Positions 45,946 to 54,151 of a DNA stretch of 64,000 nt are shown in pieces. The position numbers and the translations under genes are program-made. Location: assembly GCF_030068615.1 (NCBI RefSeq), contig NZ_JASJOC010000002.1:186001-250000 (forward strand). Direction: 5' to 3'. How positions within the stretch are numbered: position 1 is the first letter of the stretch; every line of letters begins with the position of its first letter. The DNA comes from Halostagnicola sp. A-GB9-2 (GTDB taxonomy: Archaea > Halobacteriota > Halobacteria > Halobacteriales > Natrialbaceae). The notes under the pieces are model-generated. The model did no database searches. It saw nothing but the letters and a program-made list of their open reading frames with translations, and was not told the origin of the DNA.

Positions 45946-46697
45946 TGGGTACCCGCCTCCGTCGTCGCTTCGGTTTCTTCGTCGCCCGCCTCGTCGTCGC
46001 GCTCCGTATCGTTACTCGTCTCATCGTCGCCGTCGTCCGGAGTCCGCTCGCCTCCACCGGCGCTGTTCTCACCTTCCGAATCGCCTCCGTCATCGTCACT
46101 CAACATATTGAATCCGCCGCTGGTCGGCCGATTCGGATCGGGTCGAGTGCCGACGCGCTCGCTCACGCCGCTGGGTGCTTCGTAGGACTCGCCGCCGCTC
46201 GAGTCGTCGGTTTCCCCTTCTGGTCTGCCGCCGTCCGTTTCGCCGGATTCGGCTTCCGCCTCGCTTTCGTCTGCTTGTGCGGCCTCCTCGTCCGACTTCT
46301 CTCCATCGTCGTCATCCTCGGGATCCGGCGTGACGTTGACGCCTCGAGTTGGGTCGATCGCAGGGTTAGGACGGTCCATCTCGGCTAGCTCGGGGTCGCC
46401 GACGGCCTCGGCGACACGCCGCATGTCGGTCCCCTCTGGAAACTCGAGGCCGTACTTCGCCGCGGTTTCGAAGGATGCGATCGCTGCCCGAACCTGAATG
46501 CCCAGTAGCTGTGTATCACCGATTGAAACGGCGATATCGGCGTTGATGACGATGCCCTTGTCGAGGAGCATTTCCACGACTTCGGCGAGGTCGGTCTTCT
46601 GTCGACTGGGTTGGAAGTCATCGACCACGCCGCTCACCTCCGTGCTCGGCCGTCCGAACGAACCGCTGGTGTTTATAGTCGATTCGGGCCGGTCCAC
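45942..46697 (-). CDS. gvpJ: Gas vesicle protein GvpJ with long acidic tail
   Basis: This 251-aa protein has a GvpA-like core at about residues 35-90 ([20 protein letters not shown], then [21 protein letters not shown] and [14 protein letters not shown]). The rest, about 150 residues, is a disordered Glu/Asp/Ser/Gly tail, more than twice the usual GvpJ length (about 110). The core has the alternating strand pattern of the shell protein family, so it could serve as a nucleator or a substitute subunit. It lies in the operon between the gvpI-like gene and gvpK. Confidence 0.9.
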   Translation of the reverse strand: MDRPESTINTSGSFGRPSTEVSGVVDDFQPSRQKTDLAEVVEMLLDKGIVINADIAVSIGDTQLLGIQVRAAIASFETAAKYGLEFPEGTDMRRVAEAVGDPELAEMDRPNPAIDPTRGVNVTPDPEDDDDGEKSDEEAAQADESEAEAESGETDGGRPEGETDDSSGGESYEAPSGVSERVGTRPDPNRPTSGGFNMLSDDDGGDSEGENSAGGGERTPDDGDDETSNDTERDDEAGDEETEATTEAGTQ

Positions 46698-46738
46698 CGA
46701 CCGCCGGATATCGTGAGGTAACTAGCATGATATCACCG

Positions 46739-47656
46739 TTAGTCATCGTCGTATCCCCGCCGCTTGCGTTCGAGTTCGAACCGTCGGCCGTAGATCCGCT
46801 TTCGCGTCGGTGCGGTGGAGTACTTCACCTTCCGCGGAACCGTCGAGTACCGAGCGCCGCCGCCGAGGTCGCGTCGGTCGGTCTGGATGGTCGACGCCGC
46901 CGTCGGATTTCTCGAGTTAGTGCTCGTATCCTGCCGACGCATCTTCTCGCGGTTCAGTTCGTAGAGTTTCTCGAACTTGCCGTGGGTCTTCAACAGGGCG
47001 TCCCGAAACTCGTCGATCCCCTCGGTGGCCTGTTGCTGGATGAATACCTGGTACGCTTCAGGATTTTGCTCCACGTCGATCGATCCCAGTGCATCTTTGG
47101 GGTCGACGTCGTCGAGGAGCCCATCGTCTTCGTCTCCGCCGAGTAGCCCGTCTTCGCCGCCGACGAGTTCGTCGTCCCCGGTCACCGCAGATGCGGCCTC
47201 GGAGGCCAGTCCACCGTCTTCGCTACTGGCAAGGTCATCGACCGCCTCCTCGAGTTCCTGGGTCTCTTTCCAGATGTCGGTGAGGTCGGTCGCGTTCCAA
47301 GCGCTTAGCAGATCGACCGCATCGAAGACTTGGCTGAAATCGACGACGTCGCCTACGCCCCCTTCGTCGTCGCCGTCCAGCGCCTCGGGTATCTCGCCGA
47401 CATCGATCGCCTCGAGCAGTTCGTCGCCGTCGACCGCTTCCGGCAGGTTCTCGAGGTCGACCGTTTCGAGGAGGTCCTCGAGCTCCGTCGCGACATTGAC
47501 GAGCGCATCGACATCTCCGAGGACGGACTCGAGGGCCTCATCGTCGAGTTCCTCGAGCGACTCGACGGGCTCGAGTTGTGCTTTGAGCGACTCGAGGTGT
47601 TCCGTCGCCTCCCGAAAGATCGAGTCGGCGGCGCTCGCATCTTCGTCCTCACTCAT
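46739..47656 (-). CDS. Gas vesicle operon protein in the gvpI position
   Basis: This is 305 aa from the ATG at 47656. It has an acidic N-terminal 200 residues with coiled-coil potential (ESLKAQLEPVESLEELDDEA, LETVDLENLPEAVDGDELLE). A middle helix is VFIQQQATEGIDEFRDALLK. The C-terminal 50 residues are basic (RKVKYSTAPTRKRIYGRRFE). Halobacterium GvpI is smaller (about 144 aa) and basic, so only this tail would correspond. I assign it by operon position, not by a sure match. The start overlaps the end of gvpH by 8 bp. Confidence 0.6.
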   Translation of the reverse strand: MSEDEDASAADSIFREATEHLESLKAQLEPVESLEELDDEALESVLGDVDALVNVATELEDLLETVDLENLPEAVDGDELLEAIDVGEIPEALDGDDEGGVGDVVDFSQVFDAVDLLSAWNATDLTDIWKETQELEEAVDDLASSEDGGLASEAASAVTGDDELVGGEDGLLGGDEDDGLLDDVDPKDALGSIDVEQNPEAYQVFIQQQATEGIDEFRDALLKTHGKFEKLYELNREKMRRQDTSTNSRNPTAASTIQTDRRDLGGGARYSTVPRKVKYSTAPTRKRIYGRRFELERKRRGYDDD

Positions 47657-48563
47657 CGGGATCACCGTGAAAATCGTTGTTGTCGTCGGCTGTCCCGCTT
47701 TTCGGCTCACCGTCATCCATCGAAACGGTAACCGTGAGAACGCCGTTTTTGATCCGGGCGTCGGCCTCGACCGACGACCGATCCCACGGAACGTCGATGC
47801 GCTCGAGTTCCCGATCGCTAACGCCGACAACGAGCGTGGTGTTGCCGATAGTCCCGTCGTCAAATCCGACGGTGATCGATTCGGGATCGACGCTCGAGAC
47901 ATCCGCGATGACCAGCACTTGGTCGTCGTAAGTTCTGGTCGTCACATGCTGGGTGGACAGCGACGACCGACGGCGGCGCGTTCGCGAGGGACGGCCTCCG
48001 GAGGAGCTTCGTCTCCGGTCGGGTCCTCGCGGGTTCTGCGACGGTCGATTCGGCGAGTCTCGGACGGAATCCGAGTCGATCGATTCGAGTCCGGACCCGA
48101 TCGAGAGGTCGTAATCGAGCCCGAAACGACCGCCACCGCCGGCTCGACCCGATCGCGACGCCTTTGAGGACCGATCGAGGGAGTCGAGGAGGTTCAGGAG
48201 GCTCGAGAGCCAGTGGCCCCCACTGGAGTCACTCGATCCCGGCGGCTCGTCGGACAACCAGTGGTCGGTCGACCCCGGACCGATCGGCGGCTGTCGATCG
48301 CCGGGTTCCGACGGCTCATCGTCGGCGGGCTCATCGGAACCGGCGTCGGATCGACTCGAGTCTCGGTTCGACGCTTCGTGATCGTCGCCGTTCGACTCGT
48401 CCGGTCTGTCATCGTCTCGTGGTTGTTCATCGCCTGGTGATCGCTCGTCGTCTCGTGGTTGTTCGTCGTCTGGTGATCGCTCGTCGTCTCGTGGTTGTTC
48501 GTCGTCTGGTGATCGCTCGTCGTCTCGTGGTTGTTCGTCGTCTGGTGATCGCTCGTCGGACAT
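47649..48563 (-). CDS. gvpH: Gas vesicle protein GvpH with tandem repeats and Hsp20-like domain
   Basis: This is a 304-aa protein. Residues 1-50 are four 12-residue repeats of type DERSPDDEQPRD. An acidic Ser-rich linker and an Arg/Gly/Ser-rich region follow. The C-terminal 90 residues are Hsp20/alpha-crystallin-like (TYDDQVLVIADVSSVDPESI, TLVVGVSDRELERIDVPW, ADARIKNGVLTVTVSMDDGE). In Halobacterium GvpH is about 190-200 aa, so the N-terminal half is an expansion. The ATG overlaps the gvpG stop by one base. Confidence 0.88.
   Translation of the reverse strand: MSDERSPDDEQPRDDERSPDDEQPRDDERSPDDEQPRDDERSPGDEQPRDDDRPDESNGDDHEASNRDSSRSDAGSDEPADDEPSEPGDRQPPIGPGSTDHWLSDEPPGSSDSSGGHWLSSLLNLLDSLDRSSKASRSGRAGGGGRFGLDYDLSIGSGLESIDSDSVRDSPNRPSQNPRGPDRRRSSSGGRPSRTRRRRSSLSTQHVTTRTYDDQVLVIADVSSVDPESITVGFDDGTIGNTTLVVGVSDRELERIDVPWDRSSVEADARIKNGVLTVTVSMDDGEPKSGTADDNNDFHGDPDE
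48415..48558 (-). repeat. 36-bp tandem repeat, four units, in gvpH
   Basis: Units are 48415-48450, 48451-48486, 48487-48522 and 48523-48558. The last three are identical; the first differs at two positions. The 36-bp length keeps the reading frame and codes for a 12-residue acidic/proline repeat at the GvpH N-terminus. Identity at the DNA level suggests recent expansion or conversion. Confidence 0.95.
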
Positions 48564-48817
48564 TATCGTTTCACCTCTACGCGTCCGCTTCGTAGCTCCT
48601 GATGAACCTCACGGGCGATCTCGATCTCCTCTTCGAGGGCCTCCTTTCGCTCGAGATACTCCGACTCCGAGCGCTCGCCGAGTTCGTACAGAAGCTGGTT
48701 TTCCTTGCGTTCGTCCTCGAGCCCCTCGAGGTCGTAGAGCTCGTCGAGCGCGATCGTGTGGATCGCGTCGAGGATGTTGACGAACGGCCGGAAGAGCAAG
48801 TCGTCGAGTACAAACAT
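48563..48817 (-). CDS. gvpG: Gas vesicle protein GvpG
   Basis: This 84-aa helical protein matches GvpG: MFVLDDLLFRPFVNILDAIH, then LDELYDLEGLEDERKENQLL and a long charged helix (EYLERKEALEEEIEIAREVH). GvpG is one of the accessory proteins essential for gas vesicle assembly. It lies 3 bp after gvpF and its stop overlaps the gvpH start. Confidence 0.93.
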   Translation of the reverse strand: MFVLDDLLFRPFVNILDAIHTIALDELYDLEGLEDERKENQLLYELGERSESEYLERKEALEEEIEIAREVHQELRSGRVEVKR

Positions 48818-48820
48818 GGG

Positions 48821-49453
48821 TTATCGTTGTGCTCCGATTTTCACGTCGACGAAGCTGTAGGGTGCGAACGGGCCCGTATACTGCACCATGACATCCTCGA
48901 GGTCGGGGTGGTCCTCGAGTTCCGCGACGGCGTCGTCGAACGTTTCGCGCTCGTCTTCCTCGACGAGGTACGAACGATTGAGAACGAGCCGATCGCTGAA
49001 GTGATCGTTCTCGACCGATTGAGCGGCGAGCGACTCGAGCGCGTCGGCGACGGTTTCCTCGATCGCCTCCCGGTCGACGTCGGCGTCTTCTTCCGTGACG
49101 AGTTTGAGACCGAGTTCGATTCGGCCCTCGATATCGCGAATGGCACGTCGGAACGCCGGTCGAGCGCCTCGAATAACGTTCTTCAGCGCGCGGTTGCTCT
49201 CGAAGGCCATTCCGAACTGCATCGGGATGATCGAGTGCCCGTTGGTCCGCTCCATGATCTCGCGGAGAACTTCATCGTGGCGCTTTGCATCCTCGTCCGT
49301 CTCCTCGGGATCGGTCGTGTCGATGTCCGAGACGACGGCCTGGTACCGACGATGGGAGACGGTGTAGACCTCGTTCGCACCGCCGACAGCGTCGGTTTCG
49401 AACTCGAGGTCGGCACCGGATTCGACGATCCCGTAGACGTATCGGTTAGTCAC
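48821..49453 (-). CDS. gvpF: Gas vesicle protein GvpF (GvpF/L family)
   Basis: This 210-aa protein has the two-domain GvpF/L fold: NRYVYGIVESGADLEFETDA, RRYQAVVSDIDT, DEVLREIMERTNGHSIIPMQFG, and a C-terminal half ending VMVQYTGPFAPYSFVDVKIG. GvpF interacts with the shell protein GvpA in Halobacterium. It is the first gene of this operon, with 370 bp of non-coding DNA upstream and no gvpA, gvpN, gvpO, gvpD or gvpE next to it. Confidence 0.94.
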   Translation of the reverse strand: MTNRYVYGIVESGADLEFETDAVGGANEVYTVSHRRYQAVVSDIDTTDPEETDEDAKRHDEVLREIMERTNGHSIIPMQFGMAFESNRALKNVIRGARPAFRRAIRDIEGRIELGLKLVTEEDADVDREAIEETVADALESLAAQSVENDHFSDRLVLNRSYLVEEDERETFDDAVAELEDHPDLEDVMVQYTGPFAPYSFVDVKIGAQR

Positions 49454-49820
49454 GGAACCGTCCCCCCAACGAATCCTCAGTGCGTTTCGCTCGAGGCGGT
49501 CGCGCCCCTCTCTCGAAGCGAGTGGTTACACCGTTCGTCCGTTGTGTTAGTACCGAATTCGTATTCATGGTAGGTTCGTGACGGTCTCGAGTATCGCGCT
49601 GTGGTCTCTCCGAGTGCAGAGACGCAAGCGCATCGAGAGCGCTCGATGGGGAGGAGTCGTCCCTGAACACCGTTCTCACAATCCGTTTCGAACGGATACT
49701 ACAGTACCACCGCCTGTTATCCTCGTGCTTGCAGTCGCAAGAATTCGCTCACTGTTCAAAATAATATAGAGGGATTTAAATATAATCAAACTAAAGATAT
49801 AAATTGAAATACGGTTTCCT
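49454..49820. other. Divergent intergenic region between gvpF and a membrane-protein gene
   Basis: This 370-bp stretch contains the promoter of the gas-vesicle operon and, at 49760-49810, a very AT-rich tract (ATTTAAATATAATC and GATATAAATTG) that must be the promoter area of the gene at 49821. I searched it for a GvpA-like frame in either direction and saw none. Confidence 0.6.
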
Positions 49821-50201
49821 ATGAGATCCGACTCAACGATTTCACGGTGGAAACACGTGATCATGATCGTTCCAGTCGTGTACGTTCTCATGCTATCCTT
49901 TCTCGTGACGTTCGGTGCCGCGCTCACTTCCGGCTTCGAAAGCATACCCGTCGACGAGACGGCCGTAACGATCATCGGAATGGTCGTTATCACCGGCGGT
50001 TCTCTGGTCACGATCGCACTGCCGTACGCGCTGTATCGCGACATCTCGATCCTCGAGGCGGCCGGTGTCACGGCTGAGTGGGAGCCCGACCGGACCAAAT
50101 TCGTGCTCACGGCGGCCTTCGGATGCTTCGTCCCCGGGTTGAGTCCGCTCGTGTCGATCTACTATCTGTACCAGCGACGAACTTACGCGGGGATTCGATA
50201 A
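49821..50201 (+). CDS. Three-TM membrane protein, first gene of an ABC export operon
   Basis: This 126-aa protein has helices at about residues 12-33 (HVIMIVPVVYVLMLSFLVTFGA), 48-70 (AVTIIGMVVITGGSLVTIALPYA) and 93-113 (FVLTAAFGCFVPGLSPLVSIYYL). It ends YQRRTYAGIR. No enzymatic motif. The stop is 4 bp before the ABC ATPase ATG, so it is almost certainly co-transcribed and may be an accessory subunit. Confidence 0.72.
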   Translation: MRSDSTISRWKHVIMIVPVVYVLMLSFLVTFGAALTSGFESIPVDETAVTIIGMVVITGGSLVTIALPYALYRDISILEAAGVTAEWEPDRTKFVLTAAFGCFVPGLSPLVSIYYLYQRRTYAGIR

Positions 50202-50205
50202 GTGC

Positions 50206-51162
50206 ATGTCACTGACAGATCCACAACGGACAGGCTCGGCGGAAACAGCCGCTATCGACCTCGAGGGTGCAACGAAACGGTACGGTGATATCGTCGCCCT
50301 CGAGACCGTTTCGCTGACGATACCGCGCGGAGAGATCTTCGGATTTCTCGGGCCGAACGGCGCGGGAAAAACGACGCTCATTCACCTCTTGCTCGGGTTC
50401 GCCCGACCGACCGGTGGAGAACTGCGCGTGCTTGGCGACGACGTACAGGAGGCCCCACAACAAATTCGCGAACGGACCGGTATCCTCCCCGAGCGTGCCG
50501 CGGTCTACGATCGCCTGACCGGACGAGAACACGTTTCTTTCGCGATCAAGTCGAACGGGGCAGATGACGAGCCACAGTCGATCCTCGAGCGTGTCGGAAT
50601 CGCCGACGCAGCCGACCGAAACGCCAGCGAGTACTCGAAAGGCATGAAACAACGACTCCTACTCGGGATGGCCCTCGTCGGCTCGCCCGACCTGTTGGTC
50701 CTCGACGAGCCATCGACCGGGCTCGATCCGCAGGGCGCTCGCGACCTACGAGAAATCGTCCGAGCGGAGGCCGCTCGCGGCGCGACGGTTTTCTTTTCGA
50801 GTCACAGCCTCGACCAGGTCGAAGCGGTCTGTGACCGCGTTGGCATCCTCGCGAACGGGAATCTGATCGCCGTCGATTCGATAGACGGGCTTCGGAATAC
50901 GGCGAAATCGAAGACGACACTTACTGTTGATGTCGATCGTCTCCCCGATGGCACGATTTCGTCGATCGAAGCGATACCCGGGGTCGCCGATGCGAGCGGG
51001 AACCACACGAACGTCACGGTCTCGTGCGAGGACGAAGCGAAACCGGACGTACTGGCCGAACTCGAGGCCGCCGGTGCGTCAGTAAACACCTTCGATACCG
51101 ACGAACCGTCTCTGGAGGAACTGTTCGTCGCGCACACGTCGTCTTCGGACGGTGAACGATGA
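50206..51162 (+). CDS. ABC-2 type transporter ATP-binding protein
   Basis: This 318-aa ATPase has Walker A GPNGAGKTTL (near residue 47), Q-loop, signature YSKGMKQRLLLGMAL, Walker B LLVLDEPSTGLD and switch His in FFSSHSLDQVEAVC. The C-terminal 100 residues are the dimerisation/regulatory domain usual for exporters of the CcmA/NatA type. It overlaps the permease gene by 4 bp. The substrate is unknown. Confidence 0.92.
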   Translation: MSLTDPQRTGSAETAAIDLEGATKRYGDIVALETVSLTIPRGEIFGFLGPNGAGKTTLIHLLLGFARPTGGELRVLGDDVQEAPQQIRERTGILPERAAVYDRLTGREHVSFAIKSNGADDEPQSILERVGIADAADRNASEYSKGMKQRLLLGMALVGSPDLLVLDEPSTGLDPQGARDLREIVRAEAARGATVFFSSHSLDQVEAVCDRVGILANGNLIAVDSIDGLRNTAKSKTTLTVDVDRLPDGTISSIEAIPGVADASGNHTNVTVSCEDEAKPDVLAELEAAGASVNTFDTDEPSLEELFVAHTSSSDGER

Positions 51163-52031
51163 GTGTTGGACGGTGGACGATGCGGGCGATGCTGGTCGGA
51201 AAAAAGGAGTTTCTGGTTGCGATTCGGTCGCGAGTGCTCCTCGGATTGATCGCGTTGTTCGTCCTCTTTACCGTCGGCGGGATCGTTCTCGCCGCGCAGT
51301 TCGGGAACCTCGTGAACGCGGACAGTAACACCGTTAGCATCCTCTTCGGACTGCTGTCACCGGCTGCGATGTTCGTTCCGATTATCGGGACGTTGATTGG
51401 ATACAAAGCGATCGCGGCTGAGCGAGAAAGCGGGAGTATTTACAGTCTGTTGGGTATGTCCCACTCTCGAGGCACCATCGTTTTCGGGAAGATTATCGGC
51501 CGATCGTGCGTGGTTGCCGTCTCGATCGTCCTCGGGTTTTCGGCCGGAGCAGTTGCACTCGTCGCCGCCACAGGGACGATCAGACCGGTTCAATTTCTCG
51601 TTTTCGTGGGAGCGACGCTACTTCTTGGCGTCGCGTACGTCAGCCTCGCCGTCGCGATCTCTTCAACAACCGGTTCAACGACTCGAGCCGCCTGGGGCGC
51701 GTTCGGAACGTTCGTGGTGCTCAACTTCCTCTGGGAGTTACTCGCCTTTTTGTTGCATTTTCTCCACACCGGAACGACGTCAATTGAGCCGCCGCTCCCC
51801 GAGTGGTTCGTTCTGTTCTTCCGCCTCTCGCCCGCGGTCGCATATCAGATCGTGGCGACGGCGACGCTCCCGGAAGACGATCTATTTCTGTCAGGGCTCG
51901 CTGAGGTATCGGGAACGGCCGGCGAAACGCCGTTTTACCTCGAGCCGTGGTTCGCCGTCGGGATCCTCGGCTTCTGGATTGTGGTCCCGGCCGCCGCGGG
52001 ATACGTCCGGTTCAAACGCCTCGAGATTTGA
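51159..52031 (+). CDS. ABC-2 type transporter permease
   Basis: This 290-aa protein has six predicted helices. An N-terminal KKEFLVAIRSRVLLGLIALFV segment is followed by ALFVLFTVGGIVLAAQFGNL, and the characteristic cytoplasmic loop KAIAAERESGSIYSLLGMSHSRGTIVFGKIIG of NosY/ABC-2 permeases. It shares a 4-bp overlap with the ATPase. The pair probably exports a small molecule, lipid or peptide; the substrate is not readable. Confidence 0.9.
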   Translation: MSVGRWTMRAMLVGKKEFLVAIRSRVLLGLIALFVLFTVGGIVLAAQFGNLVNADSNTVSILFGLLSPAAMFVPIIGTLIGYKAIAAERESGSIYSLLGMSHSRGTIVFGKIIGRSCVVAVSIVLGFSAGAVALVAATGTIRPVQFLVFVGATLLLGVAYVSLAVAISSTTGSTTRAAWGAFGTFVVLNFLWELLAFLLHFLHTGTTSIEPPLPEWFVLFFRLSPAVAYQIVATATLPEDDLFLSGLAEVSGTAGETPFYLEPWFAVGILGFWIVVPAAAGYVRFKRLEI

Positions 52032-52277
52032 CCGGACACCTCGCTCGTCTTCGGAGTGTCACACGTCTCGACCCGCTCAAAAGCAAACCGACGGAGAGAT
52101 GAAAAACGAGGTAGTGACGGAGCCGAAACGATGCAGTCGCGTCCCGGAAGTGTTCTCGTCGTGACTCTCCGAGAAAGAGCGATACGATGCGTTCGAGGCG
52201 TGCGAACCACGTTAATCAAGGAGGACGGCGTAGGACACCGAAGTCGGTGGATAACTCCAGAGAGCGTTCCCGATCGA

Positions 52278-53897
52278 TCAATCGGCGGGTGCCTGCGGCG
52301 AGGGATCTTTTAGGCGCTCGCGATCCCTGTCCTCGCGAAGTGCCGCGCTCGTCTCCGCCGCGAGTTCGTTGACGATGGATCGTCCTTCGCGTTCGCGAAC
52401 GACCAATCCGTCGTCCTCGAGCGTCGAGAGGTGGTGGGTGATCGTACTCGGATCGCGCTCGAGTTCCGCCGCGAGTTCGCTGTTGTTCGCTCGCTCGAGC
52501 GTCGCGAGTGCCTCGAGCACGTCGCGTTTAGCGGGCTCCTCGAGGGCGGCCTGCAGTTCCGAATCGGTCTCCTCGAGGTAGTATCGTCGCTTGCCGTTGA
52601 TTTTCGCCGTCGTCAGAAGCGCTTCCTCCTCGAGAATCCGGACGTGGTGACGTACCGTCGACAGCGGGACATCGATTTCATCGCTGATCTGGGAGAGGTA
52701 CCGTCCCGGATCCGCCTCGAGCGTCTCGTAGATCGCCTGGCGCGTCTCGTTCTCGAGCGGGTCCGAATCGTCGTACCTGCTGTACTTGAAAATCGGGATG
52801 AGCTCCCATGGAATCGCCGCGAGGGCGCGACGAAGTGACCGGCGGCCGGATGCTGACCAGTTCGCGACCGCGTTGCTGGCACCGCCTGCCAGACCGCCGC
52901 CGCTCGCTCCGCCTGCTCCGCCAGCCGCGCCGGCACCTGCTGTAGCGCCACCGAGACCAGCACCTGCCGCCGCACCTGCACCACCCGTCGCCCCTGCACC
53001 ACCCGCCGCTCCTGCACTCCCCGCCGCACCTGCACCACCCGCCGCACCTGCGCCAGTGACTGCCCCGCCTGCGCCACCGATCCCGCCCGCCGCTCCTGCC
53101 GATGCCGTCATCGCCCCCATCAATCCGACCAGCACCGCATCGGCCGCGATCTGGCCGGTTCCGGGATCCGTCGGCGCTCCGCCGGCTACCGCTCCGAGCG
53201 CCGATTCGCCGTCGACGATCGACGAAACCGAGACGTCGGTTCCCGGAATCTGAACCGACGCGGCCGTAGAGACTGGCGACGAGATGGCGTCTTCGACTCC
53301 GCCTACCGCAGACTCGAGCGCATCCGTCGTCGAGTCCACCGGCTCCTCGAGGAACGAATCCGCTTCGTCAGCCGTGCCGTTGGTCACGTCGTCGACTCCG
53401 TCGGTGGTCTCGTCGACGGTCTCCTCGAGTCCGTCCGCGGTTTCATCGACTGCGTCTTCTACCGTTTCCGTGGGTTCGGCCGTCGCGTTCTCGATCGCAC
53501 CGGTCGTCTCGTTGATACTCTCATCGGACGTATTATCGACGGAATCACCAGTGTCGGTTACGACGTCGGTCGTATCGTCTAGTAGCTCGGTCGAGTCGTT
53601 GTCTGTCTCATCGGTTAAATTATTGGCCGCCTCGTCGGTTGAATCGTCGGCCGTTTCGTTGATGGTATCAGACGTCTCAACGTTCGTCTCGTTGCCATCG
53701 CTCGTCACGTCGTCCGTGGATTCGTCTACCGTATTGGACGTATCACCGTCGATCCCGCTAACACCCTCGAGCGATCCGTTGGCCGCCGAGGTTATCACTA
53801 CAATTCCTGTCGCTCCTGCGACCATCGAGCAGATTACCAGCAGGGAGAGGAACGCCACTGTTCCGCTCGAAATCGCCGAGCCCATCGATCTCATCAC
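52278..53897 (-). CDS. Membrane-anchored protein with two winged-helix DNA-binding domains
   Basis: This is a 539-aa protein. Residues 12-38 are a signal anchor (TVAFLSLLVICSMVAGATGI). Residues about 45-225 are an acidic Asp/Thr/Glu/Val repeat region with apolipoprotein-like periodicity (VDETADGLEETVDETTDGVDD). Residues about 238-350 are Gly/Ala-rich with a potential second membrane segment (AADAVLVGLMGAMTASAG). Two winged helices follow: about 380-440 (QAIYETLEADPGRYLSQISD, STVRHHVRILEEEALL) and 450-515 (RDVLEALATLERANNSELAA, STITHHLSTLEDDGLV). The layout implies an outside sensor and inside DNA-binding tail. Its target genes are unknown. Confidence 0.82.
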   Translation of the reverse strand: MMRSMGSAISSGTVAFLSLLVICSMVAGATGIVVITSAANGSLEGVSGIDGDTSNTVDESTDDVTSDGNETNVETSDTINETADDSTDEAANNLTDETDNDSTELLDDTTDVVTDTGDSVDNTSDESINETTGAIENATAEPTETVEDAVDETADGLEETVDETTDGVDDVTNGTADEADSFLEEPVDSTTDALESAVGGVEDAISSPVSTAASVQIPGTDVSVSSIVDGESALGAVAGGAPTDPGTGQIAADAVLVGLMGAMTASAGAAGGIGGAGGAVTGAGAAGGAGAAGSAGAAGGAGATGGAGAAAGAGLGGATAGAGAAGGAGGASGGGLAGGASNAVANWSASGRRSLRRALAAIPWELIPIFKYSRYDDSDPLENETRQAIYETLEADPGRYLSQISDEIDVPLSTVRHHVRILEEEALLTTAKINGKRRYYLEETDSELQAALEEPAKRDVLEALATLERANNSELAAELERDPSTITHHLSTLEDDGLVVREREGRSIVNELAAETSAALREDRDRERLKDPSPQAPAD

Positions 53898-54074
53898 CTA
53901 CTCGAGAGTCATCTGTAATACCTTTTTTCCGTTATCCGACGACATCTGTTAGAGAGACTCTCAGTCGCGTTCGTCTATCCGGCATCAAAGATTGTCTCGA
54001 GAAGCACTCAATGTCGTTCGAACGGGGAGAGGCGTCGAACTGAAATACGGCGACGATCAAGTCTCGAGCCTTCT

Positions 54075-54150
54075 ACTGCCGGCTATAACTATGTGAAGGT
54101 TCTCACACCGGGGGTGCGACGAGAATCCCGAACGACGTACAGCCGGCAGT
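54075..54150. repeat. 76-bp inverted-repeat element, copy A
   Basis: The ends ACTGCCGGCT (54075-54084) and AGCCGGCAGT (54141-54150) are perfect 10-bp inverted repeats. Inside is a nested TTCTC / GAGAA pair. The element ends one base from the udg stop codon. Copy B at 55368-55443 has the same length and orientation and about 70 percent identity, highest at the ends and in GCGACGAGAAT and CGAACGACGTACAGCCG. Confidence 0.85.
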
Positions 54151-54151
54151 G

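Noticed and set aside
48415..48558. 36-bp repeats that resemble a CRISPR array in period
   Set aside because: Units are directly adjacent without spacers, stay in frame within gvpH and have no cas genes nearby.
52786..53253. Pro/Ala-rich open frame on the plus strand
   Set aside because: It is the antisense reading of the Gly/Ala-rich segment of the winged-helix membrane protein on the minus strand.
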